39,848 nt of DNA from an uncultured Clostridium sp. (GCA_948435735.1 CAOJGX010000012.1:1-39848), one strand, 5' to 3'. Counted from the stretch's first letter, positions 1 to 8,798 are shown. Numbers and translations are program-made. Notes: generated from the sequence alone by a model not told the origin.

Positions 1-97
1 CTTTCAATATTTTATTTTCAATTTACTTGTGACATATCTATTTTAAACCTATATAAATAAATCTTATGTGAACATATGCAGCAAAGAACTATAAAAT

Positions 98-637
98 CTA
101 TACTCCTAAAATTTTTAACATTTTAAATTGCATTTCTTTATGAGGCACAAGCGTTTTATTATCTTCCATAACCATTTTTTTAAACGTCTCATACGAAAAC
201 CATTTAACACTTGAGACTTCTTCCTCCTGTAATTTTAACTCTGCTATATTAACATCCTTTTCAAGCAAATATACATCAGTAATTTCATTTTCTAAGATTT
301 GTTTTTCAGGATTACTATTCACTCCACTTTCTTTTACTGTAAATAAATATTTTAATTCATCTTGTCTTGCCTGTAAACCAATTTCTTCACTTAATTCTCG
401 AATCGCACCTTCTATGCTTGAATCTCCAGCCGATAAATGCCCAGATGTTGCTGTTGTCCACATATTAGGATGAGTAGCCTTCTGCTTACTTCTTTTCTGT
501 AATAAAACTTCACCTTTTCCATTGATAAGCCAAATATGTACGCATTTATGCCACAAACCTAATCGATGGACTTCTTCTCTTGAGACAACCTCACCTGTTT
601 TCTCTCCATTTTCATTTAAAACATCAATGTTTTCCAT
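98..637 (-). CDS. Nudix hydrolase, isopentenyl-diphosphate-isomerase-like type
   Basis: 179-residue soluble Nudix-fold protein. The Nudix box covers residues 66-88: Gly66, an Asp72 where the consensus has Glu, and the metal-binding run R80-E-L-S-E-E85 followed by IGL. The N-terminal part (DVLNENGEKTG, then an HxxGLWHKCVHIWL stretch) resembles the IPP-isomerase-like/YfcD group of Nudix proteins, which hydrolyse nucleoside or related diphosphates; the substrate cannot be told from sequence. The ATG overlaps the stop of the upstream gene as TAATG, so the two are probably translationally coupled and made from one mRNA starting near 1835. No in-frame CGG. The family call is firm; the specific activity is not. 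Confidence 0.88.
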   Translation of the reverse strand: MENIDVLNENGEKTGEVVSREEVHRLGLWHKCVHIWLINGKGEVLLQKRSKQKATHPNMWTTATSGHLSAGDSSIEGAIRELSEEIGLQARQDELKYLFTVKESGVNSNPEKQILENEITDVYLLEKDVNIAELKLQEEEVSSVKWFSYETFKKMVMEDNKTLVPHKEMQFKMLKILGV

Positions 638-1810
638 TAGCCTCTCATCATTCCTTTCTTTTGCTCATTTACTTTATTATATAGTATACCTAAAACTCCT
701 GCCAATTGCATCATTAATTCTTTTTCACTTCCTGTATAAATAAAAGATTTATCATATTCCATAAAATGTTCTGCATAATTTTTATGTGCTTCATTAAATT
801 GATTTGCTCTACTTTGCATATAATTTTCTGAACTTCCATTTTGTTGCTCCATTTTTAGATACTCTTCTATATTCATATCTGAATGTACATAAATAGAAGT
901 AACCGCTTCACCAAATTCCGCTTTTAATTCACGCAAAGTTTTTATTTTACTACATACTAACATTTGGTGTTTATTCGTCATCATCAAATTTTCCCAAATT
1001 GGTAATACATCAATTCCATATTCATTTCCAAAATTTTCATAGCGCAACTTACAATTTGTTAAATTGTACCTTGGGTCTCCCTTAAAAATCATTTCTGATC
1101 CATCTGTAGGATTTTTTTCTCTGTCTGTATGTTTCGGAACTTGCAAACAACCTAAACGATTAGCTCCTTTTATTAAAATATCTTTCCCCGAACCCGAATT
1201 TCCTGCAATTACAAAAATTTTATTTCCCTCTGGTTTTACTAATCTTTTTTGTATTGAAGAAAAATCAAATATCTGTTTTACAATTTGTGTTACTTCATCA
1301 AATCCTTCAGCTGTATTTAAAATAACATTATCAAACAACATAATTCTATTAACATACATAGAATATATTTTTTGTGCTACTTGATATCTTCTTTCAATAA
1401 CATCAGGGTTGGCTATCCCTCTTGTTCGATTATAAATTTTTATTAACTTTTCACGACTAGGTTTTTCTCTATGTACAAAGTAAGATTTCATGCTAGTACC
1501 AAACTTCTTTTGTAATAATTCTATCACATCTGCATCATTAACAATCACTACTGGTATGTTTCCTTTTTGTAAATATTCCATCATCATGCGAGAAGAAAAT
1601 CCATATTTTTCTCCATATTGTTCATATACATAATCACATTCCGAAGGAATTTCATCAACATTTATAATACTTTCATCATCATCTTTTCTTCTTGCACGTG
1701 TCGTAAACTTAGGCAATATTGCACATTGTGGATTTACTTTTACAATAATTTTCATAATTTCACTTTTTCCGTGATCCAGATGGACCTGTTAAAGTAATTA
1801 AATTTGGCAT
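637..1810 (-). CDS. Tandem guanylate-kinase-like protein, read through one CGG +1 shift
   Basis: Starting at ATG 1810, preceded by AGGAG, the frame reads MPNLITLTGPSGS, then CGG at 1771-1769, and stops three codons later. Skipping the C gives GGA AAA AGT and restores a P-loop, GPSGSGKS (residues 9-16), joined to 372 further residues, 390 in all. A second P-loop, GNSGSGKD, lies at residues 203-210, and both halves share the downstream pattern Lys-x-Thr-x-Arg then a Tyr-Gly segment. The protein is thus two guanylate-kinase-like domains in tandem, an unusual arrangement; normal Gmk is one domain of about 200 residues. Read without the shift, the first domain lacks its nucleotide-binding loop. 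Function (GMP kinase, nucleotide sensor or other) is inferred only from the fold. It overlaps the Nudix gene by one base. Confidence 0.75.
1769..1771 (-). other. CGG +1 recoding site in the tandem guanylate-kinase-like gene
   Basis: Context GGA TCA CGG AAA AAG TGA. Dropping the C gives GGA TCA GGA AAA AGT GAA, that is G-S-G-K-S of the Walker A loop. The CGG is in frame with the ATG at 1810 (39 bases upstream). Four-base form CGGA, preceding codon TCA. Confidence 0.8.
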
Positions 1811-1840
1811 TTTTTTACTCCTATTTTAAGTATTTTCTAT

Positions 1841-1869
1841 ATTATACCATATTTTACATAAAATTGCAA
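1841..1869 (-). promoter_or_regulatory. Promoter for the guanylate-kinase-like/Nudix pair
   Basis: Minus-strand -35 TTGCAA (1869-1864), 17-bp spacer, -10 TATAAT (1846-1841). The spacer contains TTATGTAAA, a motif repeated in several other promoter spacers in this window. Confidence 0.65.
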
Positions 1870-1947
1870 GGATTTTTTAGATTTCATAATATCATTTTTA
1901 CATAATTCATTCACTTTTCCCAATTTTATAAAAATTTTCTCTCCCAC

Positions 1948-1977
1948 TTTACAAATCCACACCATCTGTTATATAAT
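1948..1977 (+). promoter_or_regulatory. Promoter for murE
   Basis: -35 TTTACA (1948-1953), 18-bp spacer, -10 TATAAT (1972-1977), about 33 bases before the murE ATG, which is preceded by AAAGGA. Confidence 0.6.
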
Positions 1978-2009
1978 CATCTTAACCAAAACGAAAGGAC
2001 GGTAACCAT

Positions 2010-3513
2010 ATGAAATTAAGCAAATTAATTTCTTCAGTCGATACCAAAAACATAGTTGGCGACTTAGACCTAGACATAACAAACATTCATTCCGACTCTA
2101 GAAAAATAAAAGAAGGCGGTCTTTTTATCGCCATCAATGGCTTTTCCAAAGATGGCACCAAATTTATTCCCGCCGCAATCAAAAATGGTGCAAAAGCAAT
2201 TATTGTCGAGCCAGAAGTAGATATCACTTCCCTTACTATCAGCACAGAAATTCCTATTATTTCTGTTCAAAATACACGAAAAGCACTTGCTCAAACTGCC
2301 TGTGAATTTTATGATAATCCCTCTAAAAAATTAAAATTAATTGGCGTTACTGGAACAAAAGGCAAAACTACCACAACTTTTATGATAAAATCCATTTTAG
2401 AAGCACATGGTCTTAAAGTTGGCCTAATTGGAAGCATTGCAGTTTATGTCAATGGCGAAAAAATCGAAGATACGGATCGAACAACTCCTGAAAGTATTGA
2501 AATTCAAAAATATTTGAGCAAAATGGTAGAACAAAAAACCGATGTTGCCATTATTGAAGTTTCTTCACAAGCCATGAAACTCGACCGTGTAACTGGCTGC
2601 GAATTTGATATTGGCGTTTTTACAAACTTAAGTGAAGACCACATTAGCCCTAAAGAGCATCCAGACATGGAAGATTACTTTCACTGCAAATTAGAACTCT
2701 TAAAAATGGCAAAATATGGCGTTATCAATCATGACGACCAAACCGTAAAAACAATTCCAACATTATTACCAAATAAACCAATCAAAACTTTTGCCATTGA
2801 AAATCCAGCTGATATTCAAGCTGATGCCAATACGGTTGTCATCACAGATTCTTCGATCGATTTTACCATTAATTATCAAGGTAATGCAGAAAGAATTGAA
2901 GCTACGATTCCGGGAAAATTTAGTGTATATAACGCATTAGGAGCCATCACAGCAACCTCTTATTTCGATGTTACTGCAAATGAAATTCGCTCTAGTCTAA
3001 AAGATTTACGTGTGCTTGGTAGAAGCGAATTAGTACCAAATAAATTAGGGCTTACCATTATGATTGATTATGCTCACACGCCATCTAGCTTAGAAAGCAT
3101 CTTAACTGCTGTAAATTCGTATGCAAAAGGCCGCGTTATTTGCGCTTGGGGCGTTGGTGGTGACCGTGATAGCACCAAACGACCAATTATGGGTGAAATT
3201 TCTGGAAGACTTGCTGATTTTACAGTACTTATGTCTGACCAAGTTCGCACCGAAGATCCTTTGAAAATCCTAAAAGAAATTGAAGTTCGGCATCATCCCT
3301 ACTGGTAAACCTTACAAAATCGTGGTTGACCGAACGGAAGGAATTCGCTATGCCATTTCGATTGCAAAACCTGGCGACATCATTGTCATTCCGGGCCTTG
3401 GTCATGATTTATATTTGGAAAAAAACGGAGTGAAATATCCGTATGATGAACGTAAAATTATCGCTAAATTAATTGATGAAATGATTGAAAGTGGTGAAAA
3501 AACTGCTATTTAA
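2010..3513 (+). CDS. murE: UDP-MurNAc-tripeptide synthetase (Mur ligase), read through one CGG +1 shift
   Basis: Cytoplasmic ATP-dependent ligase that adds the third amino acid to UDP-MurNAc-L-Ala-D-Glu in peptidoglycan synthesis. The ATP loop GVTGTKGKTT is at residues 112-121 and the middle and C-terminal Mur domains follow. The frame breaks at CGG 3288-3290 after residue 426. Removing the C gives GAA GTT GGC ATC ATC CCT ACT GGT, that is E-V-G-I-I-P-T-G, and the typical MurE C-terminus (VVDRTEGIRYAI, then PGLGHD) continues for 500 residues in total, the usual size. Without the shift the protein would lose its last 70 or so residues. The position of the DAP-selective DNPR motif reads D410-Q-V-R413, so the third amino acid cannot be assigned with confidence. 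A strong terminator follows. Confidence 0.88.
3288..3290 (+). other. CGG +1 recoding site in murE
   Basis: Context GAA GTT CGG CAT CAT CCC. Skipping the C restores E-V-G-I-I-P. The distance from the ATG is 1278 bases, an exact multiple of three. This is the only in-frame CGG in murE; other CGG triplets there span codon boundaries (for example ACG GAT, CCG GGA, AAC GGA). Four-base form CGGC, preceding codon GTT. It is the only site on the plus strand, which shows the pattern follows the coding strand. Confidence 0.85.
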
Positions 3514-3520
3514 TAAAAAA

Positions 3521-3550
3521 AGAGAACACATTATTATGTGTTCTCTTTTT
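3521..3550 (+). terminator. Terminator after murE
   Basis: Perfect 11-bp stem AGAGAACACAT / ATGTGTTCTCT with a TATT loop, flanked by A-run and T-run, starting 7 bases after the murE stop. Confidence 0.92.
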
Positions 3551-3593
3551 TATATATCAGCCTATTTTGTCATAATTAGTCGAACGATTTTTC

Positions 3594-3622
3594 TTGCTTT
3601 CAATCAATTTCCGTAATATACT
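3594..3622 (+). promoter_or_regulatory. Promoter for the small hydrophobic peptide mRNA
   Basis: -35 TTGCTT (3594-3599), 17-bp spacer, -10 TATACT (3617-3622). The inferred leader of about 65 bases contains GTGGTTGCCAC, which can pair with GTGGCAATCAC in the 3' part of the same transcript near 3867. Confidence 0.5.
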
Positions 3623-3691
3623 AATGAATTAAACAAGGAGAAGCTAGAGAGTGGTTGCCACCCCCAACCTTATTGATTGGAGGTGATGCCA

Positions 3692-3805
3692 ATGATGAAT
3701 GAAATTTTACTTTTAAAACTATGCTTATATTTTTCTTACATATTACTATTTACAACCATTATTGCATTTACTCTGATTATAATTTTGATTATAATCTTTG
3801 AGTAA
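3692..3805 (+). CDS. Small hydrophobic peptide, putative type I (holin-like) toxin
   Basis: 37-codon ORF starting at tandem ATGs behind TTGGAGGTGATGCCA. The product is almost entirely one membrane segment (LLLKLCLYFSYILLF, then ILIIIF) with few charges, the profile of Firmicute type I toxins and putative holin-like toxins. An antisense RNA gene with a consensus promoter faces it and overlaps its 3' end (see 3815-3903). The mRNA 5' leader and 3' region can pair over 11 bp (GTGGTTGCCAC with GTGGCAATCAC, one G-U pair), a long-range fold typical of translationally inert type I toxin mRNAs. No homologue is identified by name; the toxin role is inferred from architecture, which the second locus at 15446-15779 repeats. 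Confidence 0.65.
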   Translation: MMNEILLLKLCLYFSYILLFTTIIAFTLIIILIIIFE

Positions 3806-3814
3806 GCAAAATTA

Positions 3815-3903
3815 AAATAAAAACCTCATCTCTACTTTCGACCATCGAGATGGGGTTCCTTTCTCAGTGGCAATCACATAACTTGTGACTCCTTGTTTTT
3901 ATT
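3815..3903 (-). ncRNA. Candidate antisense RNA (type I antitoxin)
   Basis: A consensus minus-strand promoter (TTGACA at 3938-3933, 17-bp spacer, TATAAT at 3915-3910) predicts a start near 3903. Transcription leftward meets a stem AACCCCATCTC / GAGATGAGGTT (3856-3822) followed by a T-rich run, giving an RNA of about 90 nt. It is complementary to the 3' part of the small hydrophobic peptide transcript, including the segment that can fold back on the mRNA leader. Confidence 0.6.
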
Positions 3904-3909
3904 AATTGA

Positions 3910-3938
3910 ATTATAACATATTTCTCTTTCCTTGTCAA
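3910..3938 (-). promoter_or_regulatory. Promoter of the antisense RNA
   Basis: Perfect -35 TTGACA and -10 TATAAT with 17-bp spacing, located just downstream of pdaA and reading toward the toxin gene. Confidence 0.8.
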
Positions 3939-3957
3939 TTTTTTTCATTCGACACTT

Positions 3958-4743
3958 CTACTTCTCAAACTCATCTAACGACTTAAATTCATATCCCATT
4001 TGTTTTGCTTCTTTTATCATACTATCCATCATGGTCAAATTATCTTCTGAAGTGCTGTGTAGCAAAATGATAGCTCCATTATGCAAATTGTCTAAAACCT
4101 TCTTTTTGCCATAATCACTTCTTCCCTGTTTCGATTGATCCCAATCATCATAGGCATTTGACCAAAGCACACTGGTATAACCAAGTGATTCTACAATACT
4201 TGATGTTCTTTCACTAAATTCTCCTCTTGGTGGTCTAAAATACGTCATTTCGTAGCCTGTAACCTCATACACACTATTGTGCAATTTCATAATTTCTTCT
4301 TTTATTTCATCATCTGAAAGGCCCGGTAAACAGCTATGGTTAACCGTATGATTTCCAACTATATTTCCATTTTGTATCATTTGTTTGACTAAATCTGTTG
4401 CTGTATTGACATAGTGTGCTGTTATAAAAAAGGTTGCTGTTACATCATTTTCTTTTAGCACCTTCAAAAGTTCTTCTGTGTAGCCAGCTTCATAGCCTGC
4501 ATCAAATGTTAAATAAATATACTTTTTTTCAGGATTTCCCATTGCCATCCCATTAAATTTTTCCAGAACCTTCAAACTTTCACTATCCAAAACTGCCTGT
4601 TCATGATTTTCACCTCTTCGGAAGCCCCAAGCTAATGTCTCGTTACTCAGTTCTGTATCGGCTTGTGATGCAATGGAGAATTGCAGGATACTGACAACTA
4701 ATATTAAACAAATAAAACTGTATCTTATTAATCTATCTTTCAT
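3958..4743 (-). CDS. pdaA: PdaA-like polysaccharide deacetylase (spore cortex muramic-delta-lactam formation)
   Basis: 261-residue exported protein with an N-terminal signal/anchor (hydrophobic residues 9-27). The NodB-type deacetylase domain shows TFDAG (79-83, catalytic Asp81), the metal-binding NHTVNH (131-136), RPPRG (170-174) and LLHS (227-230). The N-terminal LAWGFRRGENHEQ segment and the overall order match PdaA, which de-N-acetylates muramic acid on the way to muramic delta-lactam in the endospore cortex, rather than generic chitin-type deacetylases. Its presence next to a Spo0E-like gene supports a spore-forming host. The start follows a TCCTCC complement (GGAGG). No in-frame CGG. 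Confidence 0.87.
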   Translation of the reverse strand: MKDRLIRYSFICLILVVSILQFSIASQADTELSNETLAWGFRRGENHEQAVLDSESLKVLEKFNGMAMGNPEKKYIYLTFDAGYEAGYTEELLKVLKENDVTATFFITAHYVNTATDLVKQMIQNGNIVGNHTVNHSCLPGLSDDEIKEEIMKLHNSVYEVTGYEMTYFRPPRGEFSERTSSIVESLGYTSVLWSNAYDDWDQSKQGRSDYGKKKVLDNLHNGAIILLHSTSEDNLTMMDSMIKEAKQMGYEFKSLDEFEK

Positions 4744-4812
4744 TTTTTCCTCCTTTGCTTATAAGATATTCAGTTTTATTTAAAATATGAAAAATAGCAA
4801 GCAAAAAGCCTA

Positions 4813-4977
4813 CTATTTTTCCATCTCATCTTTTTTCTTTCTTTCTTTGTCATCCATAAATTGAGCAATTAACTGATCTAATTCTACACTTAATTGACAG
4901 ATGACATCATAGTCCTCTCCATCTTCTATACTTTTATTCAATTTATCTCTTAATTTACAAATTTCATCATTTATCAT
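4813..4977 (-). CDS. Spo0E-like sporulation regulatory phosphatase
   Basis: 54-codon ORF starting at ATG 4977 behind AAGGGG. The helical-hairpin signature of the Spo0E family is clear: LRDKLNKSIED at residues 9-19, then S30-V-E-L-D-Q-L-I37 matching SxELDxLI. Family members dephosphorylate response-regulator aspartates such as Spo0A~P and so restrain sporulation. The Lys/Glu-rich C-terminus (DDKERKKKDEMEK) is typical. It sits alone between lgt and pdaA in a region otherwise without genes. Confidence 0.82.
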   Translation of the reverse strand: MINDEICKLRDKLNKSIEDGEDYDVICQLSVELDQLIAQFMDDKERKKKDEMEK

Positions 4978-5145
4978 ATACTACACATCGCCCCTTTTCA
5001 CAAATTTTGTAAGTTACAATGCTTATTTAGTCATTCAATAACAGAATGTTATTTCTCTACTTACTATAATTTCAAAATACCACATTTATTCGTCAATGTC
5101 AATAAAAAATCAACATTTAGCGAACTTTTTAGTAGACTTTTTTCA
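4978..5145. other. Intergenic region between spo0E-like gene and lgt
   Basis: A+T-rich. I see no hairpin with a T-run and no clear promoter beyond weak A+T boxes. Confidence 0.4.
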
Positions 5146-5946
5146 TCATTTTGAGTGACAGAATTCGTTATCTGTATATTTTTTGATTTTTTTCAACAGC
5201 ATTATCCCTGAAACTACAAAAATCGCAATCGACAAAACTTGTGATATTCTGAAATTTCCTAGCATTAAACTATCACTTCTTAAGCCTTCTATTAGCATTC
5301 GTATTCCTGCATAAAAGAACAGATATAAATAAAAAATCTGGCCTTTAAATTTTCTCTTTTTTTGTAAATTTCTTAATCCAATAAAAATCATCATTGTTGC
5401 TATCGATTCATACAAAAATGTAGGATGAACCTCTTTATACCCTTGTAATGTACTAATTCCCATTCGGAAAAGGTTCGAAGTCTCTGGGCCGTAAGCTTCG
5501 ATATTAAAAAAGTTCCCCCATCTTCCAATTGCTTGAGCAAGTGCTATAAATGGTACAATACAATCTAAAAAATCCAAACAATTCACTTTAAATTTTCGAC
5601 ATCTTTCAAAAATCACTAAACCACCTGCAAGTAGACCTCCATAAATCGCTAAACCGCCATTTCTGAAGTTGAATAATTCGACTAATGCCATTGGCCTATT
5701 TTTCCAATGAAACACCACATAATAAATCCTAGCACCAATCACACCTATAACAATAGCGATTATCAGACTTTCAAGCACAAAATTAAAATCCACTCCAAAT
5801 TTCTCTTTTGACTGATAGCAAAGCAACAGCGCTACGACAATTCCTCCCACAATACAAATAGCATAATAATAAATATCCATTCCCAATAAATTAAAAGCAA
5901 TCGGATTTATTTTTAAACATAAATTCAAACCCGGAAAATAAACCAT
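5146..5946 (-). CDS. lgt: Prolipoprotein diacylglyceryl transferase
   Basis: 266-residue polytopic membrane enzyme that moves diacylglycerol from phosphatidylglycerol to the lipobox cysteine of prelipoproteins. The Lgt signature GRWGNFFNIEAYG is at residues 141-153, preceded by RNGGLAIYGG (95-104) and followed by HPTFLYES (174-181); about seven hydrophobic segments are visible. Length is normal. It stands alone, followed on its 5' side by an inverted pair of the 25-bp repeat family. Confidence 0.96.
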   Translation of the reverse strand: MVYFPGLNLCLKINPIAFNLLGMDIYYYAICIVGGIVVALLLCYQSKEKFGVDFNFVLESLIIAIVIGVIGARIYYVVFHWKNRPMALVELFNFRNGGLAIYGGLLAGGLVIFERCRKFKVNCLDFLDCIVPFIALAQAIGRWGNFFNIEAYGPETSNLFRMGISTLQGYKEVHPTFLYESIATMMIFIGLRNLQKKRKFKGQIFYLYLFFYAGIRMLIEGLRSDSLMLGNFRISQVLSIAIFVVSGIMLLKKIKKYTDNEFCHSK

Positions 5947-5957
5947 TTTTTTCTCCC

Positions 5958-6052
5958 TGTAGGGGCGATTATCAATCGCCCGTTATTTTGATATTGTTCT
6001 GATATTATGATAAGATTATCCTGACAGCGGGCGATTGATAATCGCCCCTACA
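5958..6052. repeat. Inverted pair of the 25-bp palindromic repeat (left and right copies)
   Basis: Left copy 5958-5982 begins TGTAGGGGCGATT and is itself a palindrome; right copy 6028-6052 is its reverse complement, ending AATCGCCCCTACA. They enclose 45 bases between yfmH and lgt. The outer ends TGTAGGGGCG / CGCCCCTACA look like terminal inverted repeats of a small non-coding (MITE or REP-pair) element. The same outward arrangement recurs at 23739-23909, 30510-30640 and 32700-32763. Confidence 0.85.
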
Positions 6053-6055
6053 ATT

Positions 6056-7321
6056 TTATTTTGATTTTACAATCGATACAACCTTTTTATCTTTTTGGAA
6101 CACGCTATTTAAAATTTGCATGGTATATTCTTTGGTCAAACCATTAAATTCCTCAAAATAATCCAAAGGATTAATATCACGGAAATAATTTTGTACAAAA
6201 CTTGTAGCAATATTTCCTGCATCATTATAGCTTTTTACAAATTCGCCATATAATTTCTTTTTTGTTCTCTCAAATACCTCATCTTGAATACCATTTTGTT
6301 TTAGCTTCTCAATTCCGGCCTCAATTCTCTTTATAACTTCGTCATATTGCTGACTTTGCCCTTCTATTAATACATGTGAATAGGTATTGCTGTTCTCGTA
6401 AATAAAAGTTGGTTCTGTTTGCAATAAGCCTTCTTCGTATAAAGTTTGATATAGTTCTGTACTATCTCCAATTAAAATATTGAAAATGATTTCTAATGCC
6501 AAATCTTTTTTAATTTGGTTTTCAACAGAAATGGTATCTTTATAACCAATCATAAAAAGTGGCATACTAATATTCATTTCTGCTTCCATTCTATCTTTTA
6601 CAATCTCGTCTGGTTCCTCTTCATAGATTCTTGTTATCGTTTGTTTATTATTTTCTAATGTCATTCTTTTTTCGATTTCTTCAATTACTTTGGTAGGTTC
6701 AAAATCGCCACAAACCACAATTGCCATTTTGTCTGGTCTATAAAATGCGTGGTAGGCATCGTATAATTTTTCCTTGGTAATTTCAGCAATTGTTTCTTTG
6801 GTCCCCGCTACATCAATATTGATTGGATTTTTATGGTACATGGCTTTCATGACATTCATATACAGTTTCCAATCTGGATAATCGTCATACATCATGATTT
6901 CTTGCTCGATGATACCACGTTCTTTTTCTACGTTTTCATCTGTGAAATATGGATTTTGTACATAATTCATAAATTCATCTAGAGCTTCAAAAAATTTGTC
7001 GTTGTTATCTTCAAATAAATAAGCAGTATGATTGTTGGTGGTATACGCATTGGCATTCACGCCCATGCTTGATAACACATCTAGACTGTTCGTTCCATTT
7101 TCTTGTTCAAATAATTTGTGTTCCATATAATGCGCGATTCCGTCTGGAACAGTGATTTCTCGGTCATCGACTGTGAATTTGTGGTCGATGGAACCATAAT
7201 TCACACCCCAAATGATATATTTTTTCTGGGTTTTTTTAGGGATAACAATCACTTTTAAGCCATTTGACAACTTTTCAATATAAATTTTTTCTTGAATTTT
7301 ACTATTTTCTACAATTTGCAT
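6056..7321 (-). CDS. ymfH: M16 metallopeptidase, YmfH/YfmH-like
   Basis: About 421 residues counted from the ATG at 7321, which has AGGAGG 9 bases upstream; an alternative ATG at 7339 would place that ribosome site inside the gene. The inverted zinc motif HYMEH (residues 64-68) with the downstream glutamates in GIIEQE marks an active M16 family peptidase. Genes of this pair are annotated in Bacillus as ymfF/ymfH and linked with EF-P modification; that role is from the family, not from this sequence. It directly follows the ymfF-like gene, whose stop overlaps the spacer to this start, so the two are co-translated. Confidence 0.85.
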   Translation of the reverse strand: MQIVENSKIQEKIYIEKLSNGLKVIVIPKKTQKKYIIWGVNYGSIDHKFTVDDREITVPDGIAHYMEHKLFEQENGTNSLDVLSSMGVNANAYTTNNHTAYLFEDNNDKFFEALDEFMNYVQNPYFTDENVEKERGIIEQEIMMYDDYPDWKLYMNVMKAMYHKNPINIDVAGTKETIAEITKEKLYDAYHAFYRPDKMAIVVCGDFEPTKVIEEIEKRMTLENNKQTITRIYEEEPDEIVKDRMEAEMNISMPLFMIGYKDTISVENQIKKDLALEIIFNILIGDSTELYQTLYEEGLLQTEPTFIYENSNTYSHVLIEGQSQQYDEVIKRIEAGIEKLKQNGIQDEVFERTKKKLYGEFVKSYNDAGNIATSFVQNYFRDINPLDYFEEFNGLTKEYTMQILNSVFQKDKKVVSIVKSK

Positions 7322-7322
7322 C

Positions 7323-8612
7323 CTACTTGGCCTCCTCATCTCTCAAAAAATAAATGGTATTAATTTGAATACTATTCGCAATTTCTATGATATCTTCACG
7401 TGTAATGGCTTCGATATTTTTGGCATATTGTTCGATGGTGGTATTGGTTTTTGAAATTTCTTGGCCAATATAATAAATAATTCCCGTGTCTTGCTCGGTT
7501 TCAATGGCAACAATTCCAGCTTTGACATATTCTTTCGCAGCATTTAAATCTTCGTCTGAAAATTCGCCTTTTTTCATGATTTCAAGCTGGTCTTTGATGA
7601 GATTAACTGCTTTTTCAAAGTTCGGAATTTCAATACCTGCTCGAATAAAAATATTGGCTTTTTGTTTGACATACAAACTTTTAATCGAATACGCCAAACT
7701 CTCTTTTTCTCTAACATTTTGGAAAAGTAACGAATTAGCTCCCGTTCCTAATACAATATTATAGAGCAAAGTTTTAAATTGCACATTTTCTACTTTGGCC
7801 TTTACGTCCATTCCAATCACCAATTTACCTTGTGTAACGTCCATTTTTTCGATGATTTCGTCTACGTTTTCCACAGGTTGTTTGCATTCTGTGTATTCGT
7901 TATTCAAAACGTAATTTTCAATTCTTGGACGCAATTTCTGGATATTTTCATCATTTAAAATCAAATTTTTCACATTTTTCTCGTCAAAATCGCCTGATAA
8001 AAATAAATCAATTTTTGAATTTTGAATTAAATTGTGATAATGCTCTGTCAAATTATTTACATTGATTGTTTGTAAATCTTCTAAATAGCCATATTTATAA
8101 AGTCCAAAACCGTTGTCGCCATACATTTTAGAAATACAGGTTTCATAGGCATACAAGTCTTTATCGTCAATTTTACTTTCTATGATTTTGGCTAAATTCT
8201 CTTTTTCAACTTTTAAATATTCTTCCTTAAATTTGCCATTTTCTAATAAAGGATTGCATATAATATCCAATAAAATATGAAGCGTATTTTTCAAAATTTC
8301 TTCATCTTTTAAGGCAAATTTATCATTAATCGAATCAATGTAAAATCTTAAAATTTGGTTATCGCCATATTTGTCAATCCCACATTCAAACGCTGCTCCA
8401 TACAAATTTTCTAGTACTCGACTTAATTCTAATTGCGTTTTTAGATTGGCTGTTCCGCGTCTTAACATGCTGACGATGAGTGCATTTTTTGTCACGTTCT
8501 CACGTGTTAGCGGTACTGTAATAATACCAGAAATCATATCTGTTTTAAACAAATCTGTCTTTATTAAATGGGCTTTGATGCCCTGTTTTATCTCAAAATC
8601 TTTTTTCTCCAT
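7323..8612 (-). CDS. ymfF: M16 peptidase homologue without zinc motif, YmfF/YfmF-like
   Basis: 429-residue M16-fold protein that lacks an HxxEH motif, as expected for the non-catalytic partner in the YmfF/YmfH pair. Features of the fold are the N-terminal VPLTRENVTKNALI strand region, the RRGT segment, and a C-terminal half with AYSIKSLY. M16 proteins usually act as dimers in which one half carries zinc. It is the first gene of the two-gene unit with ymfH. ATG 8612 follows AAGGAGT-like sequence. No in-frame CGG. Confidence 0.82.
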   Translation of the reverse strand: MEKKDFEIKQGIKAHLIKTDLFKTDMISGIITVPLTRENVTKNALIVSMLRRGTANLKTQLELSRVLENLYGAAFECGIDKYGDNQILRFYIDSINDKFALKDEEILKNTLHILLDIICNPLLENGKFKEEYLKVEKENLAKIIESKIDDKDLYAYETCISKMYGDNGFGLYKYGYLEDLQTINVNNLTEHYHNLIQNSKIDLFLSGDFDEKNVKNLILNDENIQKLRPRIENYVLNNEYTECKQPVENVDEIIEKMDVTQGKLVIGMDVKAKVENVQFKTLLYNIVLGTGANSLLFQNVREKESLAYSIKSLYVKQKANIFIRAGIEIPNFEKAVNLIKDQLEIMKKGEFSDEDLNAAKEYVKAGIVAIETEQDTGIIYYIGQEISKTNTTIEQYAKNIEAITREDIIEIANSIQINTIYFLRDEEAK

Positions 8613-8798
8613 CTATTTCCAACTCCTTGTTTCCTTATTATTTTAAATTTTTCTAAAATTATACATTCTGTATTGTATCATAAAAAAATCTTTTTTGAAA
8701 GTAAAATTTCAAATAATAAAATTTGATTTTTTTCAGTAAATTTGACTTTTACACTAAAATATGATTTAATTAATAGTTGAGTTATGAAAAATACATTC

